A stretch of 64,000 nucleotides of DNA from Phragmitibacter sp965284365 (GTDB taxonomy: Bacteria > Verrucomicrobiota > Verrucomicrobiia > Verrucomicrobiales > Verrucomicrobiaceae), in assembly GCA_965284365.1 (NCBI GenBank), contig OZ260079.1, forward strand, positions 5,208,001 to 5,272,000, read 5' to 3'. Of the stretch, positions 26,665 through 35,048 are shown one piece after another; the stretch's first letter is position 1, and every line of letters starts with the position of its first letter. The translations under genes were made by a program, and so were the position numbers. Under the pieces are notes generated by a model, which saw only the letters and a program-made list of their open reading frames with translations, was not told where the DNA came from and ran no database searches.

Positions 26665-28632
26665 TTAAATCACGCGGTCGTTGCCACCATCCACGGGAAT
26701 CTGCGCGCCGGTCGTCTTGAGGAAGAGCTTCGAGGCCATGGCGGCGACCATGTCACCGATGTCCTTGCTCTTGATCTCCACCTTCATCAGGTTCTTCGTC
26801 TTATACTCTTCCACGGTCATGCCATAGCGCTGGGCACTGCGCTCCAGGGCTTCGGGTGTCCAAAGCTTCGTATCGAACACTGCATCAGGGTGAATGATGT
26901 TCACCCGCACCTGATGAGGCGCGAGTTCCAGAGATGCCACGCGACCGAGCTGCGTGAGCGCGGCCTTGGAGCAGGAATAGCTGGCCGCGCCAGGTCCAGG
27001 AGCTGTCACATTCCGGCTGCCCACGAGGATGATGCTGCTTTCGATGCCCAATTTCAGAAACGGGATCGTGTACTTCATCAGCTTTTGGTGGCTGGTGAGG
27101 TTCACTGCGATGGCTTTGTCCCAGTTGGTGGACTCCAGATCTTCCAGATATTGTCCTGCCGTAAAGATGCCCGCATTGGAAACGACGATATCCAAGCCGC
27201 CAAACTCACGGACGGTGTAAGCGATCGCTTCCTGCACAGCCGTGTCATCGGTCAGGTTCACCACGATCCCGACTGAACCGATCTTGGCCATCACTTCGGT
27301 GATATCCGGGCTGATATCCAATCCTACCACTATGGCGCCCTGCTCGGCGAGGCTTTGCGCGCACGCGAATCCAATCCCTGCCGCACAACCCGTCACCAGG
27401 GCGATCTTGCCCTGATGCACTTTGCGTGCAGGACCACCGCGCAGCTTTGCCTGTTCCAGATCCCAGTATTCAATCTCAAACAATTCCTGGGGGGTCAGGG
27501 GAGTCCACTTACCGGCAGCCTCCGCCATCTGCACGGTCTTCGCCGTGTGCTCGGAAATGTCTGCCACAATCTGGGCATCTTTCTTCGTGTCACCAAAGGT
27601 AACAATCCCCTTCCCTTCCCAGATTGCGAACCGAGGTGCGGAGTCAAGGATGGTCTCACCCTTCTGATTGGCTTCGAAATACTTCGCATACTCCCCCGCA
27701 TAAGCTTCCACGGCGCCATCGATGTCGTCCGTGATGAACACAGGAGTGCGCTTGGTGCGGATAATGTGATCCGGCGTCAGAGGTCCACGCGTGACCAGCT
27801 CCGCTCCGTGACTCGCATATCCCACTGCTTCCGGTGAAGCATTGAGCTTGGCCAGCTGAGCATGGCCGCGCTTCTTGGAAACAGCCTTACGCAGCTTGGC
27901 GAGACCAAGCAAATCTTCCTGAGGTTGGACCTGAGCAGGTTGCCAACCCGAATTTTGCTTGGCGAACCACTTCTCCACCTGGGTCACCATCTCGATGTGC
28001 AGTTCGTAGCTGCGCCGGGCATCGTCGTCGAAAGTGAAGAGCCCGTGTTGCAGCAGCACCATGCCCTGAATGCCTTCCGCGCGCAGATCGCGGCTTTTGA
28101 TCATTTCATAGATCGTCTTCGCCAGAATGAAACCGGGCATCACATAGGGAACCACCAGCACACGGCCCCCAAAGATCTCCTTCACGCGAGCTTCGCAGTC
28201 TGGGTGACAAGTCAGCGCAGCGATGACATTCGCATGGGAGTGATCGACAAAGCGGAACGGCAGGATTCCATGGAGAATCGCTTCCACCGATGGTGTCGGC
28301 GCTTTGGGGTCCAGCATGGCCACACGCAACTGCGTCACCATGTCAGGATCGCTCATGGTGGGCAGTTTCGCCATTTGATGCAGAGCATCTGTCCGCACTG
28401 GAGCAAATCCCCCCCGCTCGATCGTCGCCAGATCCCATCCGGATCCTTTGATGTAACAAACGTTCACGGGCTCACCGAAGAAGTCCTTCTCCTGCACTTT
28501 GACCGAGGTGTTACCACCACCATGCAGGACCAACTCGGGATTCCGGCCCAGGAGGCGGGAGGTGTAAACACGTTGGCCCAAAGGATCAGTTCCAAAGGTG
28601 GTGGCTTCTTGGTCGTTCCAAAGACTTTGCAT
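26665..28632 (-). CDS. Bifunctional class II aldolase / short-chain dehydrogenase
   Basis: A 655-residue fusion of the rhamnulose-1-phosphate aldolase/lactaldehyde dehydrogenase type. The N-terminal two-thirds is a zinc-dependent aldolase: HGGGNTSVKV, and VDHSHANVIAALTCHPDCE with two zinc-like histidines. The C-terminal part is a Rossmann SDR domain with TGCAAGIG, NAGIFTAG and the catalytic YSCSK (Tyr-x-x-x-Lys). It probably cleaves a ketose phosphate and oxidises the released aldehyde; rhamnose or fucose catabolism is a plausible role, but no other pathway gene is adjacent. ATG 28632 is chosen; the frame runs 29 codons further upstream. Confidence 0.85.
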   Translation of the reverse strand: MQSLWNDQEATTFGTDPLGQRVYTSRLLGRNPELVLHGGGNTSVKVQEKDFFGEPVNVCYIKGSGWDLATIERGGFAPVRTDALHQMAKLPTMSDPDMVTQLRVAMLDPKAPTPSVEAILHGILPFRFVDHSHANVIAALTCHPDCEARVKEIFGGRVLVVPYVMPGFILAKTIYEMIKSRDLRAEGIQGMVLLQHGLFTFDDDARRSYELHIEMVTQVEKWFAKQNSGWQPAQVQPQEDLLGLAKLRKAVSKKRGHAQLAKLNASPEAVGYASHGAELVTRGPLTPDHIIRTKRTPVFITDDIDGAVEAYAGEYAKYFEANQKGETILDSAPRFAIWEGKGIVTFGDTKKDAQIVADISEHTAKTVQMAEAAGKWTPLTPQELFEIEYWDLEQAKLRGGPARKVHQGKIALVTGCAAGIGFACAQSLAEQGAIVVGLDISPDITEVMAKIGSVGIVVNLTDDTAVQEAIAYTVREFGGLDIVVSNAGIFTAGQYLEDLESTNWDKAIAVNLTSHQKLMKYTIPFLKLGIESSIILVGSRNVTAPGPGAASYSCSKAALTQLGRVASLELAPHQVRVNIIHPDAVFDTKLWTPEALERSAQRYGMTVEEYKTKNLMKVEIKSKDIGDMVAAMASKLFLKTTGAQIPVDGGNDRVI

Positions 28633-28722
28633 GGTGGGAGACGTTAGGGTGGGAAGGAAACTGCCTCGCGCAAGACGAAAATAGGTTGCCAGGCCCCCGC
28701 GCCATGCGCGATACGCCATCCG

Positions 28723-30213
28723 TTATCGCCCGCCGGGTATGATGCGCTCCAGTAAGGTCTTTCCGGGCTTGAGGATCTTCCCGGCTGCCTTCCCCGTCCC
28801 TTCAATAATGCCTTTACCTGCGCCCACCGTGCCAGTTGCAGCCTTACCGCCTGTCTGAAGAACGCCGAATCCCAAGTCCACTGCCTTCAGTGGGCCATCG
28901 AAGAGAATCGCCTGTCCGACTGCACTTTTGAGGCGCTGGCTTAGATCTTCATTCACGTTATCCACGGTGCCGCTGATATTCATCGTAGCCCAGGCAAAGC
29001 CCCCGGACCGGGATTCATTGAACACCCGGCTGCGGGCGCCCGGGAGCCAGTTCAAGGCTTCCGGCGTCACGCCAATATAAAGCGTGCCGTCCAAAGATTT
29101 GCCTGTGATGGTGACATTTCCCTCCACCCGGATGAGGTTGTTGCTCTGCATCGCGAGCTTCGTAATGCGGACCTCCCGGCCCGAGCGTGCAATGTTCGCC
29201 TCAACCTGACTGAGATCTAACCGGCGAAAGGCCGCCATGCGGGTGACGCTGGCCACGCGATCCAGTACCGCCATATTTTTCAAGACGCCCCCATGGACAC
29301 TGACTTGGCCCGATACGGACTTGGCATTGGCCTTGTACGCGCCCTGCATGGTGCCCTGCACCTTGTCCGCCATGCCTTCATCAAGAAAATGATGCACATC
29401 CAAATCACGGAAGTTTCCGCTGAATTGCCAGGCCTCGTCCTTCCCAAACGGCATCTCGCCAGTGGTGGTCACCGTGCAACCGGGATACCATTCCGCCGAG
29501 GCATCATGGAAGATGAGGGCGGTCTCATTCAGGGTGGCATTCACCTGATCGAATGCGAACGGCACCAAGCCCGGCAGGGTGAGTGCTCCACCCTTTCCGT
29601 GCAAGTTCCATGGCGCTCCGCCACTTTCCGACGGTTTCGCATCCAACGCCATGCCTTCCAACGCAATACCACCCGTGGGCGGTGGCTTGATCGAAAATGA
29701 CTCGGTCGCCACTACTCCGATTTCCGTCCGATTAGGCATCCATTTTTTCAGCCACTCCGGAGCCTGCCAAACTTCAATATCCTGATCCAAATCCATGGGC
29801 AGATCATCGGGCGCGGCATCGTCGCGCAGTTCCAGCCTCAATGACTTAAGACTCACCTCAGGCACTCGAACGAGTCGCTCACGGATGTGACTCCAGTCCA
29901 TTTCCACCTTCAGCTTCTCCGCATCCAGACGGGTCCAGGTCTCCCGTTTGCGAGGTTTCAGTTCCAACTCAGAGACATGCACATTTGGACCGAAGAGTTC
30001 CAGGGACGTGAGGCTGACCTTGGTCCCAGAGGCTTGCCCCAGTTGCCGTGCGACCATCTCGCGAAAGGCATCGCTTTTGATATAATCGTTAACCCAATAG
30101 TAGGCGTAGCCCGCTGATGCCAGGCCCACCACCAGCAGCAGGACCACGCTCCAAAGAACCAGCCGCCACAGGAGGGACCTCTTTTCCCGTTTCTGTTTAG
30201 GGCTTTTGCTCAT
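28723..30213 (-). CDS. AsmA-like membrane-anchored protein, 496 aa
   Basis: A single transmembrane helix (LVLWSVVLLLVVGLASAGYA) follows a basic cytoplasmic N-terminus (MSKSPKQKREKRSLLWR). The remaining part is a beta-rich periplasmic region of the AsmA/DUF type: VSLTSLELFGPNVHVSELEL, FSIKPPPTGGIALEGMALDA, IRVEGNVTITGKSLDGTLYI and GPLKAVDLGFGVLQTGGKA. AsmA-like proteins bridge the envelope and are linked to lipid transport. It is 90 bases before the aldolase/SDR gene on the same strand, and its start overlaps the far upstream frame of the ABC gene on the other strand. Confidence 0.7.
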   Translation of the reverse strand: MSKSPKQKREKRSLLWRLVLWSVVLLLVVGLASAGYAYYWVNDYIKSDAFREMVARQLGQASGTKVSLTSLELFGPNVHVSELELKPRKRETWTRLDAEKLKVEMDWSHIRERLVRVPEVSLKSLRLELRDDAAPDDLPMDLDQDIEVWQAPEWLKKWMPNRTEIGVVATESFSIKPPPTGGIALEGMALDAKPSESGGAPWNLHGKGGALTLPGLVPFAFDQVNATLNETALIFHDASAEWYPGCTVTTTGEMPFGKDEAWQFSGNFRDLDVHHFLDEGMADKVQGTMQGAYKANAKSVSGQVSVHGGVLKNMAVLDRVASVTRMAAFRRLDLSQVEANIARSGREVRITKLAMQSNNLIRVEGNVTITGKSLDGTLYIGVTPEALNWLPGARSRVFNESRSGGFAWATMNISGTVDNVNEDLSQRLKSAVGQAILFDGPLKAVDLGFGVLQTGGKAATGTVGAGKGIIEGTGKAAGKILKPGKTLLERIIPGGR

Positions 30214-30307
30214 ACTGAAAAGATTCCGATTTCATCGTGACCAAGTTTTTCTCGCCACACCATCAATTACCGCTTTAGTCCTATTTCGGAACAGACCGGG
30301 TAACTGC

Positions 30308-32143
30308 ATGCTCGAACTTCACCAAATCACGCTCAAGGAAAAAGAGGGAGCCGAGGACAGGCTGCTTCTCAACGGCATCACCTTAAGCCTGCCGGGAGGG
30401 CATTTCACCGCGATCATCGGTCCTTCAGGCTGCGGAAAGAGCAAACTCTTCCAGGTGGTGGCGGGACTGCGGAAGCCCGATAGCGGCGACCTCGCGTGGG
30501 ATGGCCGTTCTCTCCTGGAAAAAGGCGGCGCTCTGCATCCGTCCGAAGTCGGCTTCCTCCCGGCTCATAGCGAAGTGCATTCCAAGCTTACGGTGAAGGA
30601 ATGTCTGGCTGCCAGCATCGCACTCCGCACCACACAGCCTGATGCTGAAGCTGCCGAGAAGGTCCTGGTCGACCTATTGTCACAGGTCAATCTCACGGCG
30701 CTCATTGGTCGCCCGGTAGGCTCGCTATCACTTTCGCAACGTCGGCGTCTGACATTGGCGACCGAACTGGTCACCGATCCTACACTGCTGGTCTGTCACG
30801 AGATTACTCATGATCTCGATGCGAAGGCCGAACAGGAGATGATTCATCTCCTGCACGAACTCTCACGCAAGAATCCCCGCCGTCTGGTGCTCCATGTCAC
30901 CAGCCATCTCCAGAACCTTTCCTCCTACGATACCATCATCCTCATGCATGAGGGTGGCGTCGTTTATCACGGTCCACCGCGGGCGCTGGCCCACTACTTC
31001 AGCACGGACAAGGTAGACGAGCTTTATACCAAGCTGGCTCGCCGAAGTGCGGATCGTTGGGCAGACTCCTGGAACCGCCACCGGGATGCGTACTATCGGG
31101 CCTATCGGCTGAGCACCAGCGCCGCACAGGCGGAACCGGCAAAAGAAAGCATTTCACCCAAGGACCCCGGACGCCTCAAACTGCCCACGGCGAAACCGCC
31201 ATCGGACGATGAGTTTCCAGACCTGCCAAATTCCGATACTGATGCCGATCAACCAGGTGACCTTTCACCTCGGAAATCTGGTGGTCCCGCCGGAAACGTC
31301 CCCGCTCTCGGCGAGGCGAAAGCGCTGCCAAGCGTAATGTCTCAAACCAAAACGTTGCTGCACCGGCGCTGGCTCATTTTTAAGCGCGAGCGTGGCTGGC
31401 TCTGGACGCAGATCGCACTCATCGTTGGCCTGCCACTCTTCGTCGCACTACTGGGTTATGAGGCCTTCTCAAACACAGCGCAGGGTGACGCCGCCCAAGG
31501 CCTCTGGACCGCCAAGCTCGCCCGGCAAGTCAGTGCGTTGGTCTTCTTCGAGGTCATGCTCGTGATCTTCATGGCCGTGCAAACAGCGTTGCACGAGATG
31601 CTTCTGGAGCGTCCCGTCAGCGCGCGCGAGCAAGTCGGCGGTGTCCGCATTTCCAGCTTTCTACTGAGCAAGGGTATCTTCCTCGGGATCTTTGTCCTGC
31701 TGCAAGCCCTGTGGATGGGCCTGTTTGTGGAGATGACCTGTCAGCGAATTCCCGGAGACATGATCTCACAGTTTTCACTGCTGGTGCTGGTCTCGGCAGC
31801 CGTGAGCGCTTTGACCTTGGGCTTGGCGGCAAACATTCGAAAGCCGGGACGCGCCGGCATTTGGAGTCTCTATCTCCTCGGTCTGCAGATCCCATTGAGC
31901 GGCGCCATCCTCGCGCTTCCACCCATGCTGGCCCTTTTTGTGAAGCCTTTCATTCCGGCCTATTGGAGTTGGGCGGGAAGCTTGGACGCGATGAAGGACT
32001 CGTCCATCTTCGATGAAATGACTCGAGCTCTGGATTCGCCTCTCGTGTCTTTTGATAAAGCGGTGGTGATGCTAGTGCTGCATCTGATTGTCGGGTTGGC
32101 GCTGGCGGCCTTTGGTCTACGTCGATCAAGAAGTGGCATTTGA
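30308..32143 (+). CDS. ABC-type ATPase fused to ABC-2 permease, degenerate Walker B
   Basis: A 611-residue ABCG-like half transporter. The nucleotide-binding domain is N-terminal, with Walker A GPSGCGKS at residues 38-45. The ABC signature is poor (SLSLSQRRRLTLA instead of LSGGQ), and the Walker B stretch reads LLVCHEITHDLD, where the usual Asp before the Glu is His. A charged linker follows (about 300-390). The C-terminal half has about six membrane segments, such as WTQIALIVGLPLFVALLGY and VMLVLHLIVGLALAAFGL. ATPase activity is doubtful. The substrate cannot be inferred. ATG 30308 is chosen; the frame is open to 30206. Confidence 0.78.
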   Translation: MLELHQITLKEKEGAEDRLLLNGITLSLPGGHFTAIIGPSGCGKSKLFQVVAGLRKPDSGDLAWDGRSLLEKGGALHPSEVGFLPAHSEVHSKLTVKECLAASIALRTTQPDAEAAEKVLVDLLSQVNLTALIGRPVGSLSLSQRRRLTLATELVTDPTLLVCHEITHDLDAKAEQEMIHLLHELSRKNPRRLVLHVTSHLQNLSSYDTIILMHEGGVVYHGPPRALAHYFSTDKVDELYTKLARRSADRWADSWNRHRDAYYRAYRLSTSAAQAEPAKESISPKDPGRLKLPTAKPPSDDEFPDLPNSDTDADQPGDLSPRKSGGPAGNVPALGEAKALPSVMSQTKTLLHRRWLIFKRERGWLWTQIALIVGLPLFVALLGYEAFSNTAQGDAAQGLWTAKLARQVSALVFFEVMLVIFMAVQTALHEMLLERPVSAREQVGGVRISSFLLSKGIFLGIFVLLQALWMGLFVEMTCQRIPGDMISQFSLLVLVSAAVSALTLGLAANIRKPGRAGIWSLYLLGLQIPLSGAILALPPMLALFVKPFIPAYWSWAGSLDAMKDSSIFDEMTRALDSPLVSFDKAVVMLVLHLIVGLALAAFGLRRSRSGI

Positions 32144-32148
32144 CTTGG

Positions 32149-32197
32149 AACGCGCAGGCTGAACGGGCTTAGAAGCCGTGGATCATACCTGCGCGTT
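32149..32197. repeat. Inverted repeat after the ABC gene
   Basis: Arms AACGCGCAGG (32149-32158) and CCTGCGCGTT (32188-32197) are perfectly complementary over 10 bases, with a smaller bulged hairpin inside the loop (ACGGGCTT and AAGCCGT). It begins 5 bases after the ABC stop. There is no T-run, so it may be a weak transcription end or a mRNA 3' structure. Confidence 0.5.
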
Positions 32198-32264
32198 TGG
32201 CCTTGCCGATGGACAACAGAGAGGAAGCTTTCGCTTCACTCTTCGACCGTAAGGTTACCGGCAT

Positions 32265-32435
32265 TCACTTAGCGAAAGGGTACTTCTGCCCAGTTCGCTG
32301 TTCACGACTTTCCCCACCGGAATGACTCTTCTCAATTTCCGCTTGGTGGGAACTTTGATCGGGCTGATGTTGGAAGTCTGTTTGCGGGATTTTTGCCGCA
32401 TCACGTTCTAATTGCGATTTTGCATTGGATTGCAT
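32265..32435 (-). CDS. Small hydrophilic protein, 56 aa, with an exceptional ribosome binding site
   Basis: The ATG at 32435 is preceded on the minus strand by AAGGAGGTGATAC, an 11-to-12-base match to the 16S rRNA anti-Shine-Dalgarno tail, with 8 bases between GGAGG-type core and start. The protein is rich in Gln, Ser, Glu and Lys and has no hydrophobic segment. No family is recognised. It lies 98 bases downstream of the PanB-like gene. Nearly all other genes in this window lack a visible Shine-Dalgarno, so the strong site argues that this short frame is really translated. Confidence 0.65.
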   Translation of the reverse strand: MQSNAKSQLERDAAKIPQTDFQHQPDQSSHQAEIEKSHSGGESREQRTGQKYPFAK

Positions 32436-32532
32436 CAGTATCACCTCCTTCCGAATGTTATAAAAGGAATCGTCTCCGGGCTGGATTTGGTTGCAGAAAA
32501 AGGCTTCAAAACGTGGCCGCTCCGCGCGCCGA

Positions 32533-33348
32533 TCAGCTTCTTCCCTCGATCCTACTGACCGCTTCCTCGAAGGCCTTGGCATCCATCTCGATCATATTGC
32601 TCTTCGCTGGGAATCGGCCTTCGCGCACATCGGCGATGTACTCTTGGAAGGCCCCGATGCGCTCCTTTTGCAGGCGGGCATGTTCCGCGGCGAAATCCCG
32701 GTAGGCTTTGGCATGGCGGGGAAGACGCTCGGTGTAGTCTCCCAGGATGTCATCTGAGAAGAGGAATTGTGTATCGCAGCCCGTTCCCGAGCCCAGAGAC
32801 ATGAGCAGCATCTTCGTCTGATTGCTGAGATAACTCGCCAACTGATGCGGCACCACTTCCAACTCCGCGGCATAAGCACCGGCGTTTTCGAGTTCCTTCA
32901 TCTTGCCGTACAGCTTCGCCGCTTCCTCCGGGGTGCGGCCAATGGCTCGATAGCTCGTCCATGTCACATGTCGTGGCACCAAACCCAGATGGCCCACGAC
33001 CGGGATGCCCTCCCTCGCCATTGCTTCAATGATGTATGGGCTCGCTGAACAATACACGGAACTCGCGCCTCTTTCCAAAGCGAGGAAACCAACCCGGATC
33101 GCTTCCTCCCTTGAAGCCATACCGTGAGGTGTCGCCGCAGAGAGAAAGCTGTCGGGCGCAGCCTCCACGAGCTTCGGTAGTCGAGCCTGCGAGTCCGGAG
33201 AGTCGAAGCTGCAACTCATCAGATCCACTCCCGCTTCGGCCGCCGCCGCCGCTTCCTCGGGCGACTTCACATGGATGTGCGTGAGCACGCGTTTGCCCTT
33301 CAGTTGTTGGAGATCGTAAACCGTGTATTTCTTGCGCGGGCGGAGCAT
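32533..33348 (-). CDS. PanB-like ketopantoate hydroxymethyltransferase family protein
   Basis: A 271-residue protein with a clear C-terminal half of the 3-methyl-2-oxobutanoate hydroxymethyltransferase type: VVGHLGLVPRHVTW, AIGRTPEEAAKL, AAELEVVPHQLASYL, SGTGCDTQFLFSDDILG. The N-terminal half is divergent: after YTVYDLQQLKG the usual VGDSLGMV metal-site stretch reads MSCSFDSPDSQA. PanB makes ketopantoate for coenzyme A synthesis; because of the unusual active-site region I would not assign panB firmly, and no panC or panD is nearby. It belongs to the PEP mutase/KPHMT superfamily in any case. Confidence 0.72.
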   Translation of the reverse strand: MLRPRKKYTVYDLQQLKGKRVLTHIHVKSPEEAAAAAEAGVDLMSCSFDSPDSQARLPKLVEAAPDSFLSAATPHGMASREEAIRVGFLALERGASSVYCSASPYIIEAMAREGIPVVGHLGLVPRHVTWTSYRAIGRTPEEAAKLYGKMKELENAGAYAAELEVVPHQLASYLSNQTKMLLMSLGSGTGCDTQFLFSDDILGDYTERLPRHAKAYRDFAAEHARLQKERIGAFQEYIADVREGRFPAKSNMIEMDAKAFEEAVSRIEGRS

Positions 33349-33514
33349 GGGATGAAGAGAAGGAGGTAGAGATTGGATGGAAGTCGACTGAAATAAGTAT
33401 GCTAAGCGACTGAATTTCTGTCACGGCGATTTTCATTTCTCTGTTTGCTGCCTCCCTTCGACCGTGCTGGCGCGATGGCATTTTGCAGCACGGACCGCAC
33501 ACCTTTGCAAATAT

Positions 33515-35008
33515 ATGGAAGCCGCCCTCATCTATCCCCATCAGCTTTACGCCGAGCATCCAGCTATTGCGAAAGAACGCCCTGTCTGGCTGATTGAAGA
33601 TCCGCTCCTTTTCGGGAACGATCCTCAATGGCCCGCCATGATGCATCGGCAGAAGCTGGTGCTGCACCGTGCTTCCATGAAAGCCTATGCTCATCGTCTG
33701 GAGGAGGCTGGGCACACGGTGCATTATGTTGACTGTCCGCAGGGCAAAAAAACGGACAGCGTCGCTGTGTTGCAGGGAGCATTACCTAACAAGATAAGAA
33801 AGGTGCATGTGGTTCACCTGGCAGACGATGTCCTTTCGCGGCGACTGCATCGCTTTGCGGAAGAAAACAAGATTCAGCTGGTCGTCCACGCCTCACCGAA
33901 CTTCCTTAGCCCAGCGGAATTTCTCCGCGAACACCTGGCGGGAGAGACAAAACCTTTTATGGCCAGGTTTTATGAAGCTCAGCGAAAACGCATGGGCATC
34001 CTGGTGCGAGACGACAACTCCCCTGTCGGCGGTCAATGGTCTTTTGATGTGGAGAACCGCAAGAAGTTACCAATGTCCTACCAGGTGCCTGCGGAACCCA
34101 GCGCACCCCCCAATGCTTATGTCAGCGAAGCGATCGCCTACGTTCGCGAGCGATTTCCGGACAATCCGGGTAGCCTCAATCACTTCCGCTGGGCTGTAAC
34201 CCACGAGGATGCGGATGCCTGGCTGGAACGCTTCATAGCAGAGCGGTTGACGCACTTCGGTCCGTACGAGGATGCCATCTCGGTGCATCATGCATTCATT
34301 CATCACTCCGCAATCACGCCTGCCTTGAACGTAGGCCTATTGGATCCTGCCCATGTCGTGCAACGCGTGCTGGATCAGGCCACTCACCTACCGCAAAGTG
34401 CCCTGCCCTCCATTGAAGGATTCATCCGTCAGGTTATCGGGTGGAGAGAGTTCATGCATGGAGTCTATCTGCACCGTGGTGTGCCGATCCGAAACGGGAA
34501 CTTCTGGAAGTTTAGGCGGCGCATGCCTAAAGCGTTCTATGATGCCACCACCGGTATTCCTCCGGTGGATCGCGTCATCCGCCAACTTCTCGACGAAGGC
34601 TGGTGTCACCACATTGAGCGGCTCATGTTGTTGGGTAACTTCATGTTGCTCTGCCGCATCCACCCGGACGATGTTTACAAGTGGTTCATGGAACTCTTTG
34701 TAGACGCCTATGATTGGGTCATGGTGCCGAATGTCTACGGCATGTCCCAGTTCGCTGACGGAGGCTCATTCACCACAAAGCCGTATATTTCCGGTTCCAA
34801 CTACATCCGCAAGATGTCGGACGAGCCGGATGGTCCGTGGACGGAAATCTGGAACGCACTGTTCTGGAGTTTCATCGCCACCCACCTCGAGTTTTTCGAG
34901 AATCAGCCTCGCCTCTCCATGATGGCCCGCACATGGTTGAACCTCTCGTCCGAGAAGCAAGAGGGGCACATCACCACCGCCAAGCGCTATTTGGCTACAC
35001 TCAAGTGA
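33515..35008 (+). CDS. Cryptochrome/photolyase-related protein (FeS-BCP family, cysteines missing)
   Basis: A 497-residue protein of the prokaryotic (6-4) photolyase/CryB type. The N-terminal Rossmann-like antenna domain begins ALIYPHQLYAEHPA. The FAD and DNA-lesion region has QVIGWREFMHGVYLHRG, GWCHHIERLMLLGNFMLLCR and NVYGMSQFADGGSFTTKPYI. In this family a CxxC plus a third Cys follow the segment NYIRKMSD, holding a 4Fe-4S cluster. Here that part reads DEPDGPWTEIWNALFWSF without any cysteine and is shorter. It is therefore an apparently cluster-free member. The gene stands alone, divergent from the PanB-like gene. ATG 33515 is chosen; the frame is open to 33464. Confidence 0.85.
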   Translation: MEAALIYPHQLYAEHPAIAKERPVWLIEDPLLFGNDPQWPAMMHRQKLVLHRASMKAYAHRLEEAGHTVHYVDCPQGKKTDSVAVLQGALPNKIRKVHVVHLADDVLSRRLHRFAEENKIQLVVHASPNFLSPAEFLREHLAGETKPFMARFYEAQRKRMGILVRDDNSPVGGQWSFDVENRKKLPMSYQVPAEPSAPPNAYVSEAIAYVRERFPDNPGSLNHFRWAVTHEDADAWLERFIAERLTHFGPYEDAISVHHAFIHHSAITPALNVGLLDPAHVVQRVLDQATHLPQSALPSIEGFIRQVIGWREFMHGVYLHRGVPIRNGNFWKFRRRMPKAFYDATTGIPPVDRVIRQLLDEGWCHHIERLMLLGNFMLLCRIHPDDVYKWFMELFVDAYDWVMVPNVYGMSQFADGGSFTTKPYISGSNYIRKMSDEPDGPWTEIWNALFWSFIATHLEFFENQPRLSMMARTWLNLSSEKQEGHITTAKRYLATLK

Positions 35009-35048
35009 GGTTCAAGCATATGGCGACTGCGGAGCAATCAGGTGATGA

